A program made the position numbers and the translations under genes. Positions 8,841 through 17,469 of a stretch of DNA of 64,000 nucleotides are shown in pieces. The first letter of the stretch is position 1, and each line of letters begins with the position of its first letter. Location: contig CAZVQC010000001.1 in assembly GCA_964629225.1 (NCBI GenBank), forward strand, positions 1 through 64,000, given 5' to 3'. Source of the stretch: RUG14199 sp964629225. Its GTDB lineage: Bacteria > Bacillota > Clostridia > Oscillospirales > CAG-272. The notes beneath the pieces are model-generated. The model was not told where the DNA came from. It searched no databases and saw only the letters and a list, made by a program, of their open reading frames with translations.

Positions 8841-9066
8841 GCATGATGTGGTTTGCACGAGAGGTTGCCGCTGCCGATATGCCACGGCTGCGGGGAATTC
8901 GCGTGTAGCTTAATGCAAATGCGGATCGTTTCACACCCCGGCGCACGCCTTGCGTGACGGCGGACCATCCCCGGATCGATACTCAGTTACTCACGTATCT
9001 GTCCGGTTACTTTAGGAAGGTTCTTGAAACGCCCGGGTGCGTGTACAAACATCTGCAAATATTAAT
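8841..9066 (+). promoter_or_regulatory. Long leader of rpsJ
   Basis: About 225 nt of non-coding, GC-rich leader between the inferred start of transcription and the rpsJ ribosome binding site. Leaders of S10 operons in other bacteria are bound by L4 for feedback control; whether this one works that way is an inference from position and length only. Confidence 0.35.
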
Positions 9067-9082
9067 AAGGAGGCAATCTAAA

Positions 9083-9394
9083 GTGGCAAAAAGCGAAAAG
9101 ATCAAGGTAAGACTGAGAAGCTACGAGCACTCCCTTGTCGACTCTTCGGCTGCAAAGATCGTTGAGATCGCCAAGAGAAGCGGCGCCGAGGTTTCCGGCC
9201 CCATACCGCTCCCCACGGAGAAAGAGATCATCACGATCCTGCGCGCGGTCCACAAGTACAAGGACAGCCGTGAGCAGTTCGAGCAGCGCACTCACAAGAG
9301 ACTCATCGAGATCGCGAACCCTTCAAAGGCTCTCGTTGAAGCACTTATGAGCGTTGAGCTCCCCGCCGGTGTTGACATAGACGTCAAGATCTAA
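9083..9394 (+). CDS. rpsJ: 30S ribosomal protein S10
   Basis: 103 residues, the normal length. VRLRSYEHSLVDSSAAKIVE at the start and FEQRTHKRLIEI near residue 70 are S10 hallmarks. It is a head protein of the 30S subunit and also part of transcription antitermination complexes. The start is GTG at 9083, set by AAGGAGG at 9067-9073; an in-frame extension upstream is not conserved. It is the first gene of the operon. Confidence 0.96.
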   Translation: MAKSEKIKVRLRSYEHSLVDSSAAKIVEIAKRSGAEVSGPIPLPTEKEIITILRAVHKYKDSREQFEQRTHKRLIEIANPSKALVEALMSVELPAGVDIDVKI

Positions 9395-9551
9395 GCACCG
9401 ACAAAAATAGCCGAACCCAACCGTACAGAGCACAGACCGAGACCGCAACAGCGGCGACGGCGGCTTGATGACGGCAAGGTCAAGTTGGCACAGTCGGTCG
9501 GCTGCCGAAAAACAAGCGTGTCAACCAATAACCTTAAACAGGAGAAACAGA

Positions 9552-10184
9552 ATGAAAAAAGGAATCATCGGAAAGAAGCTGGGTATGACCCAGATCTTCG
9601 GAGAAAAAGGCGAAGCGATCCCTGTTACGGTGATCGAAGCCGGACCCTGCTATGTAGTGCAGAAGAAAACAGTCGATACCGACGGATACGATGCAGTACA
9701 GCTCGGTTTCGAGGACATCAGAGAAAAACTGGTGAACAAGCCCGCAGCCGGACACTTTAAGAAGGCCGGCGTAAGCGCAAAGAGACATCTCAAGGAGTTC
9801 CGTCTTGAGAACGCATCCGAAATGAACACAGGCGATGTAGTGGCCGCCGATACCTTCGCCGCAGGCGACAAGGTCGACATTACAGGCATTACAAAGGGTC
9901 GTGGATACACCGGTGCAGTCAAGAGATGGGGTAACCACATACTGAAGATGACTCACGGTACGGGCCCCGTACACCGCGAGGTAGGTTCCATGGGCGCATG
10001 CTCCTCCCCCTCCAGAGTGTACAAGAACAAAAAGATGGCAGGTCAGTACGGTAACGAACAGGTGACCGTGCTCAACCTTGAAGTAGTCAAAGTAGACGCA
10101 GAGAAGAATCTCGTAGCCGTTAAGGGCGCCGTTCCCGGTGCTCGCGGCGGTATCGTATTCATTCGCGACAGCGTCAAAGCATAA
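9552..10184 (+). CDS. rplC: 50S ribosomal protein L3
   Basis: 210 residues starting MKKGIIGKKLGMTQIF, with the MTHGTGPVHREVGSMG loop that reaches towards the peptidyl-transferase centre. AGGAGA precedes the ATG at 9552. A 157-nt non-coding gap, long for this operon, separates it from rpsJ; I see no terminator in that gap. Confidence 0.96.
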   Translation: MKKGIIGKKLGMTQIFGEKGEAIPVTVIEAGPCYVVQKKTVDTDGYDAVQLGFEDIREKLVNKPAAGHFKKAGVSAKRHLKEFRLENASEMNTGDVVAADTFAAGDKVDITGITKGRGYTGAVKRWGNHILKMTHGTGPVHREVGSMGACSSPSRVYKNKKMAGQYGNEQVTVLNLEVVKVDAEKNLVAVKGAVPGARGGIVFIRDSVKA

Positions 10185-10204
10185 GCGAAAGGAGGAAAAG
10201 CAAA

Positions 10205-10831
10205 ATGCCAGAAATCAAAGTATTAAGCATGGCGGGAAAAGAAGTCGGAAAGATGGATCTCTCCGATAAGATATTCGGCGCCGAAGTAAATGCAGCTGTC
10301 CTCCACGCGGCAGTAGTTGCGTACCTCTCCAACCAGAGACAGGGAACGCAGTCCACTCTTACTCGCACAGAAGTATCCGGCGGCGGAAAGAAGCCCTGGA
10401 GACAGAAGGGATCCGGCAGAGCACGTCAGGGTTCAACCCGTGCACCCCAGTGGACACACGGCGGTGTTGCTCTCGGTCCGAAGCCCCGTCTTTACAAAGT
10501 GAAGCTCAATAAGAAGGTCCGCCGCATCGCAATGTTCAGCGCACTTTCTTCCAAGGTCGCCACCGACGATATGATCGTTGTGGACAAGATCGCAGCAACC
10601 GAGTTCAAGACAAAAACGATGGCAAAGATGCTCTCCGACATCAAAGCCGGCAAGAAGAGCCTCGTGGTCCTTCCCGATACCGACAAGATGACGGTGGCAA
10701 GCCTTTCAAACATCGAAGGCGTCAAGGTTACTCAGTGGAACACACTCAACGTGTACGACATCCTTAACTGCGATTCTCTCGTTGTGGCACAAGATGCCGC
10801 AAACAAAATCCAGGAGGTGTACGGCGCATGA
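10205..10831 (+). CDS. rplD: 50S ribosomal protein L4
   Basis: 208 residues. The long conserved tentacle that lines the exit tunnel is clear (KKPWRQKGSGRARQGSTRAP, then W.HGG..LGPKPR). L4 is the usual autoregulator of S10 operons. Its last codons overlap the rplW start by 4 nt. Confidence 0.96.
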   Translation: MPEIKVLSMAGKEVGKMDLSDKIFGAEVNAAVLHAAVVAYLSNQRQGTQSTLTRTEVSGGGKKPWRQKGSGRARQGSTRAPQWTHGGVALGPKPRLYKVKLNKKVRRIAMFSALSSKVATDDMIVVDKIAATEFKTKTMAKMLSDIKAGKKSLVVLPDTDKMTVASLSNIEGVKVTQWNTLNVYDILNCDSLVVAQDAANKIQEVYGA

Positions 10832-11121
10832 AATTCGCACAGGACATTATCTTAAAGCCCATCATCACGGAGAAATCCATGGACGGCATCGCATCGCGCA
10901 AATATACCTTCAAGGTAGCGAAGGATGCAACAAAGCCGGAGATCGGCCACGCAGTTGAAGAACTGTTCGGAGTTAAGGTCGCTGACGTTAACACCATCAA
11001 TATGAAAAGAAAACCCAAGAGACTTCGTTACAATGCAGGCTACACGGCTGCATGGAAGAAGGCTATCGTAACACTGAAGCCCGACTCCAAGACCATCGAA
11101 TTCTTTGAGGGTCTCAACTGA
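10828..11121 (+). CDS. rplW: 50S ribosomal protein L23
   Basis: 97 residues with DIILKPIITEKS at the N-terminus and VNTINMKRKPKRLR in the middle. It forms part of the tunnel exit platform used by trigger factor and SRP. The ATGA overlap with rplD suggests translational coupling. Confidence 0.96.
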   Translation: MKFAQDIILKPIITEKSMDGIASRKYTFKVAKDATKPEIGHAVEELFGVKVADVNTINMKRKPKRLRYNAGYTAAWKKAIVTLKPDSKTIEFFEGLN

Positions 11122-11139
11122 GAGAAGGAGGAGTAAAAG

Positions 11140-11970
11140 ATGCCTACGATCAAATATAAGCCGACTACACCGGCCAGAAGACATATGACAGTTCCCTCCT
11201 TCGAGGAACTCACAAAATTCACACCGGAGAAGAGCCTCATCGAGATCAAGAAGAAGCACTCCGGAAGAAACAGCTACGGCAGGATCACCGTCCGTCACAA
11301 GGGCGGCGGAAACAAGAAGAAATACCGTATCATCGACTTCAAGCGCTCTGCCGCTTCGAAGGCAACGGTCATCGGTGTTGAGTACGACCCCAACAGAACG
11401 GCATACATCGCTCTCCTTCAGGACGATGCAGGCAACAAGAGCTACATCATCGCTCCCGTAGGCGTTACCGACGGTGACGTCCTTTACACAGGCGCAGATG
11501 CAGATATCAAGGTCGGAAACACACTTCCTCTTGCTAACATCCCCGTAGGTACCTTCATCCACAACATCGAGCTCTACCCCGGCAAGGGCGGACAGCTTGT
11601 CCGTTCCGCAGGTGCACAGGCTCAGCTGATGGCTAAGGAAGGCACAATGGCACAGGTAAGACTTCCCTCCGGCGAAGTCCGCTTCATCCGCATGGATTGC
11701 AAGGCTACCATCGGTCAGGTCGGTAACATCGAGCATGATACCGTTAAGATCGGTAAAGCCGGCAAGAAGCGTCACATGGGTATCAGACCTACAGTTCGCG
11801 GTTCCGTAATGAACCCCTGCGATCACCCCCACGGCGGTGGTGAAGGTAAGTCACCCGTCGGCCGTCCCTCTCCCGTTACTCCTTGGGGCAAGCCCGCGCT
11901 TGGTCTTAAGACACGTAACAAGAAGGCAAGGACCGATAAGTTCATAGTAAAACGTCGTAACAGCAAGTAA
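11140..11970 (+). CDS. rplB: 50S ribosomal protein L2
   Basis: 276 residues. It starts PTIKYKPTTPARRHMTV and has the C-terminal block HPHGGGEGKSPVGR, including the conserved histidine near the peptidyl-transferase centre. AGAAGGAGGAG lies before the ATG. Confidence 0.97.
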   Translation: MPTIKYKPTTPARRHMTVPSFEELTKFTPEKSLIEIKKKHSGRNSYGRITVRHKGGGNKKKYRIIDFKRSAASKATVIGVEYDPNRTAYIALLQDDAGNKSYIIAPVGVTDGDVLYTGADADIKVGNTLPLANIPVGTFIHNIELYPGKGGQLVRSAGAQAQLMAKEGTMAQVRLPSGEVRFIRMDCKATIGQVGNIEHDTVKIGKAGKKRHMGIRPTVRGSVMNPCDHPHGGGEGKSPVGRPSPVTPWGKPALGLKTRNKKARTDKFIVKRRNSK

Positions 11971-11987
11971 GGAAGGAGGCATAACAA

Positions 11988-12269
11988 ATGAGCAGAAGCT
12001 TAAAGAAAGCACCCTTTGTCGAAGCAAAGCTGTATGCACGCATTTGCGCTATGAACGATAAGGGGGAGAAAAAGGTGCTCAAGACATGGTCAAGAGCATC
12101 CACGATACACCCGGAATTCATCGGACACACCATCGCGGTACATGACGGCAGAAAGCATTTTCCCGTCTACGTTACCGAGGATATGGTAGGTCACAAGCTC
12201 GGTGAGTTTGCACCTACAAGAACGTTCAAGGGCCACGCAGGTACCAAGACGTCCAACAACGGTAAGTAA
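11988..12269 (+). CDS. rpsS: 30S ribosomal protein S19
   Basis: 93 residues, starting MSRSLKKAPFVEAKL, with WSRASTIHPEFIGHTIAVH. It binds the head of the 30S subunit together with S13. GGAAGGAGG precedes the ATG. Confidence 0.96.
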   Translation: MSRSLKKAPFVEAKLYARICAMNDKGEKKVLKTWSRASTIHPEFIGHTIAVHDGRKHFPVYVTEDMVGHKLGEFAPTRTFKGHAGTKTSNNGK

Positions 12270-12293
12270 TAAGAGGGAGGAAACGAGATAATT

Positions 12294-12629
12294 ATGGAAG
12301 CAAGATCATACCTTAAATTTGTCCGCATCTCCCCTCGCAAGGTCAAGATCGTACTTGATCTGATAAGAGGCCGTGATGTCGCAACGGCAAGGGGTATCCT
12401 CAAGAATACTCCCAAGGCTGCAAGCGAGCATCTCATCAAGCTTCTTGACAGAGTAGTTGCAGACGCAGAAAACAACTTCTCCATGGATCGTGAAAAGCTC
12501 TACATTTCCGAGTGCTTCGTGTGCCCCGGCATGACACTTAAGAGGATCATGCCCCGCGGAAAGGGCAGCGCTGACAGGATCCTGAAGAGGACCAGCCACA
12601 TTACCATTGCGGTAAAAGAAAAGGAATAA
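12294..12629 (+). CDS. rplV: 50S ribosomal protein L22
   Basis: 111 residues: RFVRISPRKV-like start (KFVRISPRKVKIVLDLIRG), then TLKRIMPRGKGSADRI, the loop that narrows the exit tunnel. Spacing to rpsC is 16 bp. Confidence 0.96.
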   Translation: MEARSYLKFVRISPRKVKIVLDLIRGRDVATARGILKNTPKAASEHLIKLLDRVVADAENNFSMDREKLYISECFVCPGMTLKRIMPRGKGSADRILKRTSHITIAVKEKE

Positions 12630-12645
12630 GGAGGAGAACTGAATT

Positions 12646-13449
12646 ATGGGCCAGAAAGTAAATCCCCACGGTCTTCGTGTCGGTGTAATCAAAAACTGGG
12701 ATTCGAGATGGTACGCAAAAGACGAAAAATTCGGCGATATCCTCGTATCCGACTACAATATCAGAAAGTATCTTAAGAACAAGCTCTTCGCAGCAGGTGT
12801 TTCAAGGATCGAGATCGAGAGAGACAACACCGGTAAGATGAGGATCTTCATCCACTGCGCAAAGCCCGGTATGGTCGTCGGCCGTCAGCACGCCGATATC
12901 GACAAACTCCGTGCAGAGCTTGAGAAGATGGTAGGCACGGCAGTGTCCGTTAACGTCATTGAAGTGAAGCCCATCGACCTTTGCGCACAGCTTGTTGCAG
13001 AGAACATTGCAAGCCAGCTTGAGCACAGGATCTCATTCCGCCGCGCTATGAAGCAGTCCATCGGCCGCACCATGAGAATGGGCGCCAAGGGCATCAAGGT
13101 GACCGTCAGCGGTCGTCTCGGCGGCGCCGAGATCGCTCGTACAGAGCACTATCATGACGGTACTATCCCGCTTCAGACCATCCGTGCAGACATCGACTAC
13201 GGCTTCTGGGAAGCCAATACCACTTACGGTAAGATCGGTGTTAAGGTTTGGATCTACAAGGGCGAGGTGCTCCCTGAGGTCGCAAGAACTCAGACAGGTG
13301 CTACCGAGGAACGCCGTCAGAGACGTGAACGCCGTGACAACCGTGGTGGCAGACGCAACTTCGGTGACAGAAATCACGGTGAGCGCCGCGGAAACGGCAG
13401 ACCTCAGAACAGAGGTCCCAGAACTCCCAAAGAAGGAGGCACTCACTGA
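12646..13449 (+). CDS. rpsC: 30S ribosomal protein S3 with a basic C-terminal extension
   Basis: 267 residues. Residues 1 to about 215 are a normal S3: MGQKVNPHGLRVGVIKNW, a KH domain with IHCAKPGMVVGRQ, and a C-terminal domain with GRLGGAEIARTE. The last 45 or so residues are a low-complexity tail rich in Arg, Gly and Asn, so the protein is longer than the usual 210-230. It forms the mRNA entry site with S4 and S5. Its stop codon overlaps the rplP start (TGATG). Confidence 0.96.
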   Translation: MGQKVNPHGLRVGVIKNWDSRWYAKDEKFGDILVSDYNIRKYLKNKLFAAGVSRIEIERDNTGKMRIFIHCAKPGMVVGRQHADIDKLRAELEKMVGTAVSVNVIEVKPIDLCAQLVAENIASQLEHRISFRRAMKQSIGRTMRMGAKGIKVTVSGRLGGAEIARTEHYHDGTIPLQTIRADIDYGFWEANTTYGKIGVKVWIYKGEVLPEVARTQTGATEERRQRRERRDNRGGRRNFGDRNHGERRGNGRPQNRGPRTPKEGGTH

Positions 13450-13880
13450 TGTTAATGCCTAAAAGAGTAAAATACAGGAGAGTCCACAGAGGACGTCTCA
13501 AGGGTCAGGCACACCGCGGTAACAGAGTTACCAACGGATGCTACGGCCTTGTAGCTCTCGAGCCCGCTTGGATCACAAGCAACCAGATCGAGGCTGCCCG
13601 TATCGCTATGACCCGTTACATCCGCCGTGGCGGACAGGTATGGATCAAGATATTCCCCGACAAGCCGATCACAGAGAAGCCTGCCGAGACTCGAATGGGT
13701 TCCGGTAAGGGTTCGCCCGAATATTGGGTAGCCGTAGTTAAACCCGGCCGCGTAATGTTCGAGATGGACGGCGTTTCCGAGGAAGTCGCAAAAGAAGCTA
13801 TGCGTCTTGCAATGCACAAGCTCCCGATCAAGTGCCGTTTCGTCACTAAGGAGCAACTTGATAAGGAATTGGAGGGCTAA
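13449..13880 (+). CDS. rplP: 50S ribosomal protein L16
   Basis: 143 residues with the start MLMPKRVKYRRVHRG, and later AARIAMTRYIRRGGQVWIKI. It sits next to the A site of the 50S subunit. The ATG at 13449 is preferred to the next one at 13455 because GAAGGAGG at 13432-13439 is 9 nt from it; the one-base overlap with rpsC suggests coupling. Confidence 0.96.
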   Translation: MLMPKRVKYRRVHRGRLKGQAHRGNRVTNGCYGLVALEPAWITSNQIEAARIAMTRYIRRGGQVWIKIFPDKPITEKPAETRMGSGKGSPEYWVAVVKPGRVMFEMDGVSEEVAKEAMRLAMHKLPIKCRFVTKEQLDKELEG

Positions 13881-13883
13881 GCA

Positions 13884-14072
13884 GTGAAAGCAACAGAACT
13901 CAGAAAAATGTCCGCTGCAGATCTTGACAAAAAGCTTGCTGAACTGAAGGACGAGCTTTTCAAGCTCCGCTTCCAGCATGCTGTCAACCAGCTTGACAAC
14001 CCTCACAAGATTGCAGACGTGAAAAAAGATATCGCTCGCGTGATGACAGTCATCACCGAGAAGAATGCGTAA
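13884..14072 (+). CDS. rpmC: 50S ribosomal protein L29
   Basis: 62 residues, beginning at GTG: MKATELRKMSAADLDKKLAE, then KFRLRFQ-like ELFKLRFQHA. It is a small two-helix protein at the exit tunnel. Only three bases separate it from rplP. Confidence 0.95.
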   Translation: MKATELRKMSAADLDKKLAELKDELFKLRFQHAVNQLDNPHKIADVKKDIARVMTVITEKNA

Positions 14073-14086
14073 GGGGGGCGACATAA

Positions 14087-14350
14087 ATGGCAAACGAAAA
14101 CCGTAACCTTAGAAAAACAAGAGTAGGTATGGTCGTCAGCGACAAGATGGACAAGACAGCAGTCGTCGCTATCGTTGACAACGTCAAGCACCCCACCTAC
14201 GGCAAGATCATCAAGAGGACCACGAAGATCCACGTTCACGACGAAGAGAACGCATGCGGCATCGGAGACAAGGTCCAGGTAATGGAAACGAGACCCCTCT
14301 CAAAAACAAAGAGATGGAGATTGGTCCAGATCATCGAAAAGGCGAAGTAA
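14087..14350 (+). CDS. rpsQ: 30S ribosomal protein S17
   Basis: 87 residues with RKTRVGMVVSDKMDKTAVV and ETRPLSKTKRWRLV. It is an early 16S rRNA binding protein. AAGGGGGG precedes the ATG. A 65-nt gap without evident structure follows. Confidence 0.96.
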   Translation: MANENRNLRKTRVGMVVSDKMDKTAVVAIVDNVKHPTYGKIIKRTTKIHVHDEENACGIGDKVQVMETRPLSKTKRWRLVQIIEKAK

Positions 14351-14415
14351 TAACACTTCATTCTCTAATGTACGTCAAAGTACGTACCTCAAACTAACAG
14401 GAGGATTTAATAGCA

Positions 14416-14784
14416 ATGATTCAACAGCAATCACATATGAAGGTTGCCGACAACACCGGTGCAAAAGAGCTTATGTGCATCCGTGTGCTTGGCGGCACCG
14501 GCAGACGCTATGCCAACATCGGTGATGTAGTGGTAGCGTGTGTCAAAAAGGCAACGCCCGGCGGCGTTGTCAAAAAGGGTGATGTTGTACGTGCTGTAGT
14601 TGTGAGAAGTGCAAAAGGCATTCGCCGTGCAGATGGTTCTTACATCAAGTTCGACGAGAACGCAGCAGTCATCATCAACGACGACAAAAACCCCAAGGGA
14701 ACCCGTATATTCGGGCCTGTAGCGCGTGAGCTCCGTGAGAAGGAATACACAAAGATCCTCTCCCTCGCTCCCGAAGTACTTTGA
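14416..14784 (+). CDS. rplN: 50S ribosomal protein L14
   Basis: 122 residues starting MIQQQSHMKVADNTGAKE, with the C-terminal GTRIFGPVARELR. It contacts L19 and the 30S subunit. AGGAGG lies 10 nt or so upstream. Confidence 0.97.
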   Translation: MIQQQSHMKVADNTGAKELMCIRVLGGTGRRYANIGDVVVACVKKATPGGVVKKGDVVRAVVVRSAKGIRRADGSYIKFDENAAVIINDDKNPKGTRIFGPVARELREKEYTKILSLAPEVL

Positions 14785-14801
14785 TCACGGAGGTATTCAA
14801 G

Positions 14802-15113
14802 ATGAAAATGCATGTTAAAACAAATGATACAGTCATCGTTATCTCCGGTGACGACAAGGGCAAGAAGGGCAAAGTCCTTCAAGTAGCTCCCAAGGAGGGC
14901 AAGGTCATCGTAGAGGGCGTCAACATCGTCAAAAAGCATGTTAAGCCCAGACCGCCCCAAGAGGCAGGCGGCATCGTAGACGCAGAAGCGCCGATGTATG
15001 CATCCAAAGTTCAGCTCTACTGCTCCAAGTGCGGTAAGGGCACAAGAGCGTCCGTCAAGGTAGACGGCGACAAGAAGGTCCGTGTCTGCGCCAAGTGCGG
15101 CGCCGAGCTGTAA
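14802..15113 (+). CDS. rplX: 50S ribosomal protein L24
   Basis: 103 residues. A KOW motif near residues 8-35 (VIVISGDDKGKKGKVLQV) is followed by a C-terminal CSKCGKG...CAKCG pair that can bind zinc. The ATG at 14802 is chosen over an in-frame ATG at 14781 because ACGGAGGT at 14787-14794 is correctly spaced for it. Confidence 0.95.
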   Translation: MKMHVKTNDTVIVISGDDKGKKGKVLQVAPKEGKVIVEGVNIVKKHVKPRPPQEAGGIVDAEAPMYASKVQLYCSKCGKGTRASVKVDGDKKVRVCAKCGAEL

Positions 15114-15127
15114 GCGGAGGTGTAATG

Positions 15128-15679
15128 ATGGCAAGACTTAAAGATACGTACAAAAATGAAGTTGCTCCCGCACTGATGAAGAAGTATCAGTACAAGAGCC
15201 CCATGCAGATCCCCAAGCTCGACAAGATCGTTATCAACGTTGGTGCAGGTGAAGCAAAAGAGAACGCCAAGGCTATCGACGCCATCATGGGCGACCTTGA
15301 GCTCATCTCCGGTCAGAAGCCGGTTCCGACCTACGCCAAGAAGTCAGTCGCTAACTTCAAAGTCCGTCAGGGCATGAAGATCGGCGTAAAGGTAACGCTC
15401 AGAGGCGAGAGAATGTACGAATTTGTTGACAGACTCTTCAACTTCGCACTTCCTCGTGTCCGTGACTTCAAGGGCATCAATCCCGATGCTTTTGACGGCA
15501 GAGGCAACTACGCACTCGGACTTAAAGAACAGCTCATCTTCCCCGAGATTGAGTACGACAAGGTCGACAAGATCCGCGGTATGGACATAGCGTTCGTAAC
15601 CACAGCTCAAACAGACGCAGAGGCACGTGACCTTCTGAGCCTTATGGGCGCACCGTTTGCAAGAGAAGGAGAAGAATGA
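15128..15679 (+). CDS. rplE: 50S ribosomal protein L5
   Basis: 183 residues: MARLKDTYKNEV, MQIPKLDKIVINVGAGEA, LRGERMYEFVDRL. It binds 5S rRNA. Two ATGs lie side by side (15125, 15128); the second has the better distance from GGAGG at 15116-15120. The start overlaps nothing conserved upstream. Confidence 0.95.
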   Translation: MARLKDTYKNEVAPALMKKYQYKSPMQIPKLDKIVINVGAGEAKENAKAIDAIMGDLELISGQKPVPTYAKKSVANFKVRQGMKIGVKVTLRGERMYEFVDRLFNFALPRVRDFKGINPDAFDGRGNYALGLKEQLIFPEIEYDKVDKIRGMDIAFVTTAQTDAEARDLLSLMGAPFAREGEE

Positions 15680-15680
15680 T

Positions 15681-15866
15681 ATGGCAAAGAAGTCAATGAT
15701 TTTGAAGCAGCAGAAGAAGCAGAAGTTCTCCACAAGAGAGTACACGCGCTGCAAGATCTGCGGCAGACCTCACGCTTATCTTCGTAAATACGGTATCTGC
15801 CGTATCTGCTTCCGTGAGCTCGCATACAAGGGCGAGATCCCGGGCGTAAGAAAAGCAAGCTGGTAA
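15681..15866 (+). CDS. rpsN: 30S ribosomal protein S14, zinc-binding form
   Basis: 61 residues, the short type-Z form with all four cysteines, CKIC at residues 24-27 and CRIC 12 residues later. The ATG at 15681 follows GAAGGAGAAG. This gene position, between rplE and rpsH, is the standard one for the zinc form in Firmicutes. Confidence 0.96.
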   Translation: MAKKSMILKQQKKQKFSTREYTRCKICGRPHAYLRKYGICRICFRELAYKGEIPGVRKASW

Positions 15867-16029
15867 GCGAGAGCTGACCGGCGTTCCGCACCGGAAGGAA
15901 ATTCCGAAAGCAGGGCAATACGGCACCGCGTGTGCCCGTCTGCTCCGGCTCGGCGTTTAACCATCGGTGAGCGACCGCAAAATGCGGTAGCAAGAATATT
16001 TACTTGCATGACAAGGAGGAAATTAAATT
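15867..16029 (+). other. Structured 163-nt gap between rpsN and rpsH
   Basis: No open frame. It contains the hairpin ACCGC-AAAAT-GCGGT at 15974-15988 and GC-rich inverted segments near 15885-15925, but no T-run, so it is not an ordinary terminator. It could be a regulatory or processing element. Confidence 0.4.
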
Positions 16030-16428
16030 ATGCAGATGTCAGATGTAATAGCAGATATGCTGACAAGAATCAGAAATGCCAGCAATGCAAAGCACGACAC
16101 AGTTGACGTTCCCGCTTCCAACATGAAGAAGGCAATAGCCGACATTCTTCTCGAAGAGGGCTACATCAAAGCGGTTCAGATCATTGAGGACGGCAAACAG
16201 GGCGTCATCAGGATCACACTCAAGTACGAAGCGGGCAAGCAGAAGGTCATCCACGGTCTTCGCCGTGTGTCCAAGCCCGGTCTCCGTATGTATTCCAACT
16301 ATGAGAACATGCCCAAGGTCATGAACGGCCTCGGCATCGCTATCGTATCAACTTCTAAGGGCATTATGACCGACAAGAAAGCAAGACGCGAAAAAGTCGG
16401 CGGCGAGATCCTCGCATTTGTCTGGTAA
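16030..16428 (+). CDS. rpsH: 30S ribosomal protein S8
   Basis: 132 residues, starting MQMSDVIADMLTRIRNA, with STSKGIMTDKKARREKVGGE at the C-terminus. In many bacteria S8 represses the spc part of this operon. AAGGAGGAAA precedes the ATG. Confidence 0.97.
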   Translation: MQMSDVIADMLTRIRNASNAKHDTVDVPASNMKKAIADILLEEGYIKAVQIIEDGKQGVIRITLKYEAGKQKVIHGLRRVSKPGLRMYSNYENMPKVMNGLGIAIVSTSKGIMTDKKARREKVGGEILAFVW

Positions 16429-16446
16429 GGGAAAGGGGAAAAGAAT

Positions 16447-16983
16447 ATGTCAAGAATAGGCAGAGAACCGATTACCGTACCTGCAGGGGTAGAGGTTAAA
16501 ATCGACGGAAGCACAGTCACAGTAAAGGGTCCTCTCGGAACTCTTACACAGACCTTCAAGCCCGAAATGAAGATCGAGAACGAAGCAGGCGTTCTTCACG
16601 TTACCCGTCCTAACGACGAGGCTCCCATGAGAGCACTTCACGGTCTTACGAGAACACTTCTCGCCAACATGGTAGAGGGTGTCAGCAAGGGCTACGAGAA
16701 GAAGCTTCTCATCGTCGGCGTTGGTTACAAGGCCGCAAAAGCAGGGAAGACTCTGACTCTCAACCTCGGGTACTCACATCCCATCAACGTTGAAGAGGGT
16801 GACGGCGTCACATTCGACGTACCGGATCCCAACACCATCATCGTCAAGAGTGCGGATAAGCAGAAGTGCGGTCAGATCGCAGCTGAGATCCGTGGCAAGA
16901 GACCTCCCGAACCGTACCACGGTAAGGGCGTTAAGTACGACGGTGAAGTCATTCGCCGTAAAGCCGGAAAAGCCGGTAAGTAA
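16447..16983 (+). CDS. rplF: 50S ribosomal protein L6
   Basis: 178 residues, starting MSRIGREPITVPAGV, and ending with the strongly conserved GKRPPEPYHGKGVKYDGE. It lies at the base of the L7/L12 stalk. Confidence 0.97.
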   Translation: MSRIGREPITVPAGVEVKIDGSTVTVKGPLGTLTQTFKPEMKIENEAGVLHVTRPNDEAPMRALHGLTRTLLANMVEGVSKGYEKKLLIVGVGYKAAKAGKTLTLNLGYSHPINVEEGDGVTFDVPDPNTIIVKSADKQKCGQIAAEIRGKRPPEPYHGKGVKYDGEVIRRKAGKAGK

Positions 16984-17004
16984 TAGAGAAAGGAGACATA
17001 GAAA

Positions 17005-17364
17005 ATGGTCAACAAGAAAGATAAGAACATTGCTCGTCTTAAGAGACATAAGAGAGTACGTGCTAAGATCAGCGGTACTACCGAATGCCCCAGACTTGCT
17101 GTTTACCGTTCCAACAAAAACATCAGCGCCCAGATCATCGACGATACAAAAGGCGTTACCCTTGTCTCCGCTTCTACTCTTGAAGCCGGTTTCGAAGGAC
17201 TTGGCAGCAACAAGGAAGCTGCTAAGAAGGTCGGTCTTGCAATTGCCGAGAAGGCACTCAAAAAAGGTATTGAAGCGGTTGTTTTTGACCGCGGCGGTTA
17301 CATTTATCACGGACGTGTATCGGAGCTTGCCGCTGGTGCCCGCGAGGGCGGCCTCAAGTTCTAA
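17005..17364 (+). CDS. rplR: 50S ribosomal protein L18
   Basis: 119 residues with RHKRVRAKISGTTECPRLAV and FDRGGYIYHGRV. It binds 5S rRNA with L5. AAAGGAG precedes the ATG. Confidence 0.96.
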   Translation: MVNKKDKNIARLKRHKRVRAKISGTTECPRLAVYRSNKNISAQIIDDTKGVTLVSASTLEAGFEGLGSNKEAAKKVGLAIAEKALKKGIEAVVFDRGGYIYHGRVSELAAGAREGGLKF

Positions 17365-17469
17365 TAAAGCTTGAGTGACCGTGTCGGGTATTCCGACACC
17401 GGCAAACACCCCGGTTTGTACACTGTTTAATTACAAACCACGAATTAAACAAATCTAAGGAGAAACAAC
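17365..17469 (+). other. Structured 105-nt gap between rplR and rpsE
   Basis: Two stems are visible: GTGTCGG-GTATT-CCGACAC near 17381-17399 and GGTTTGT paired with ACAAACC near 17413-17439. Neither has a T-run. Confidence 0.4.

Noticed and set aside
8605..8908. Two overlapping short plus-strand frames with a GTGA junction and a CxxC
   Set aside because: No convincing ribosome binding site or promoter, the second frame runs through the ribosomal promoter, and no homology is recognisable.
10852..11832. 326-residue minus-strand frame
   Set aside because: Lies over rplW and rplB on the opposite strand; composition is that of reversed ribosomal protein codons.
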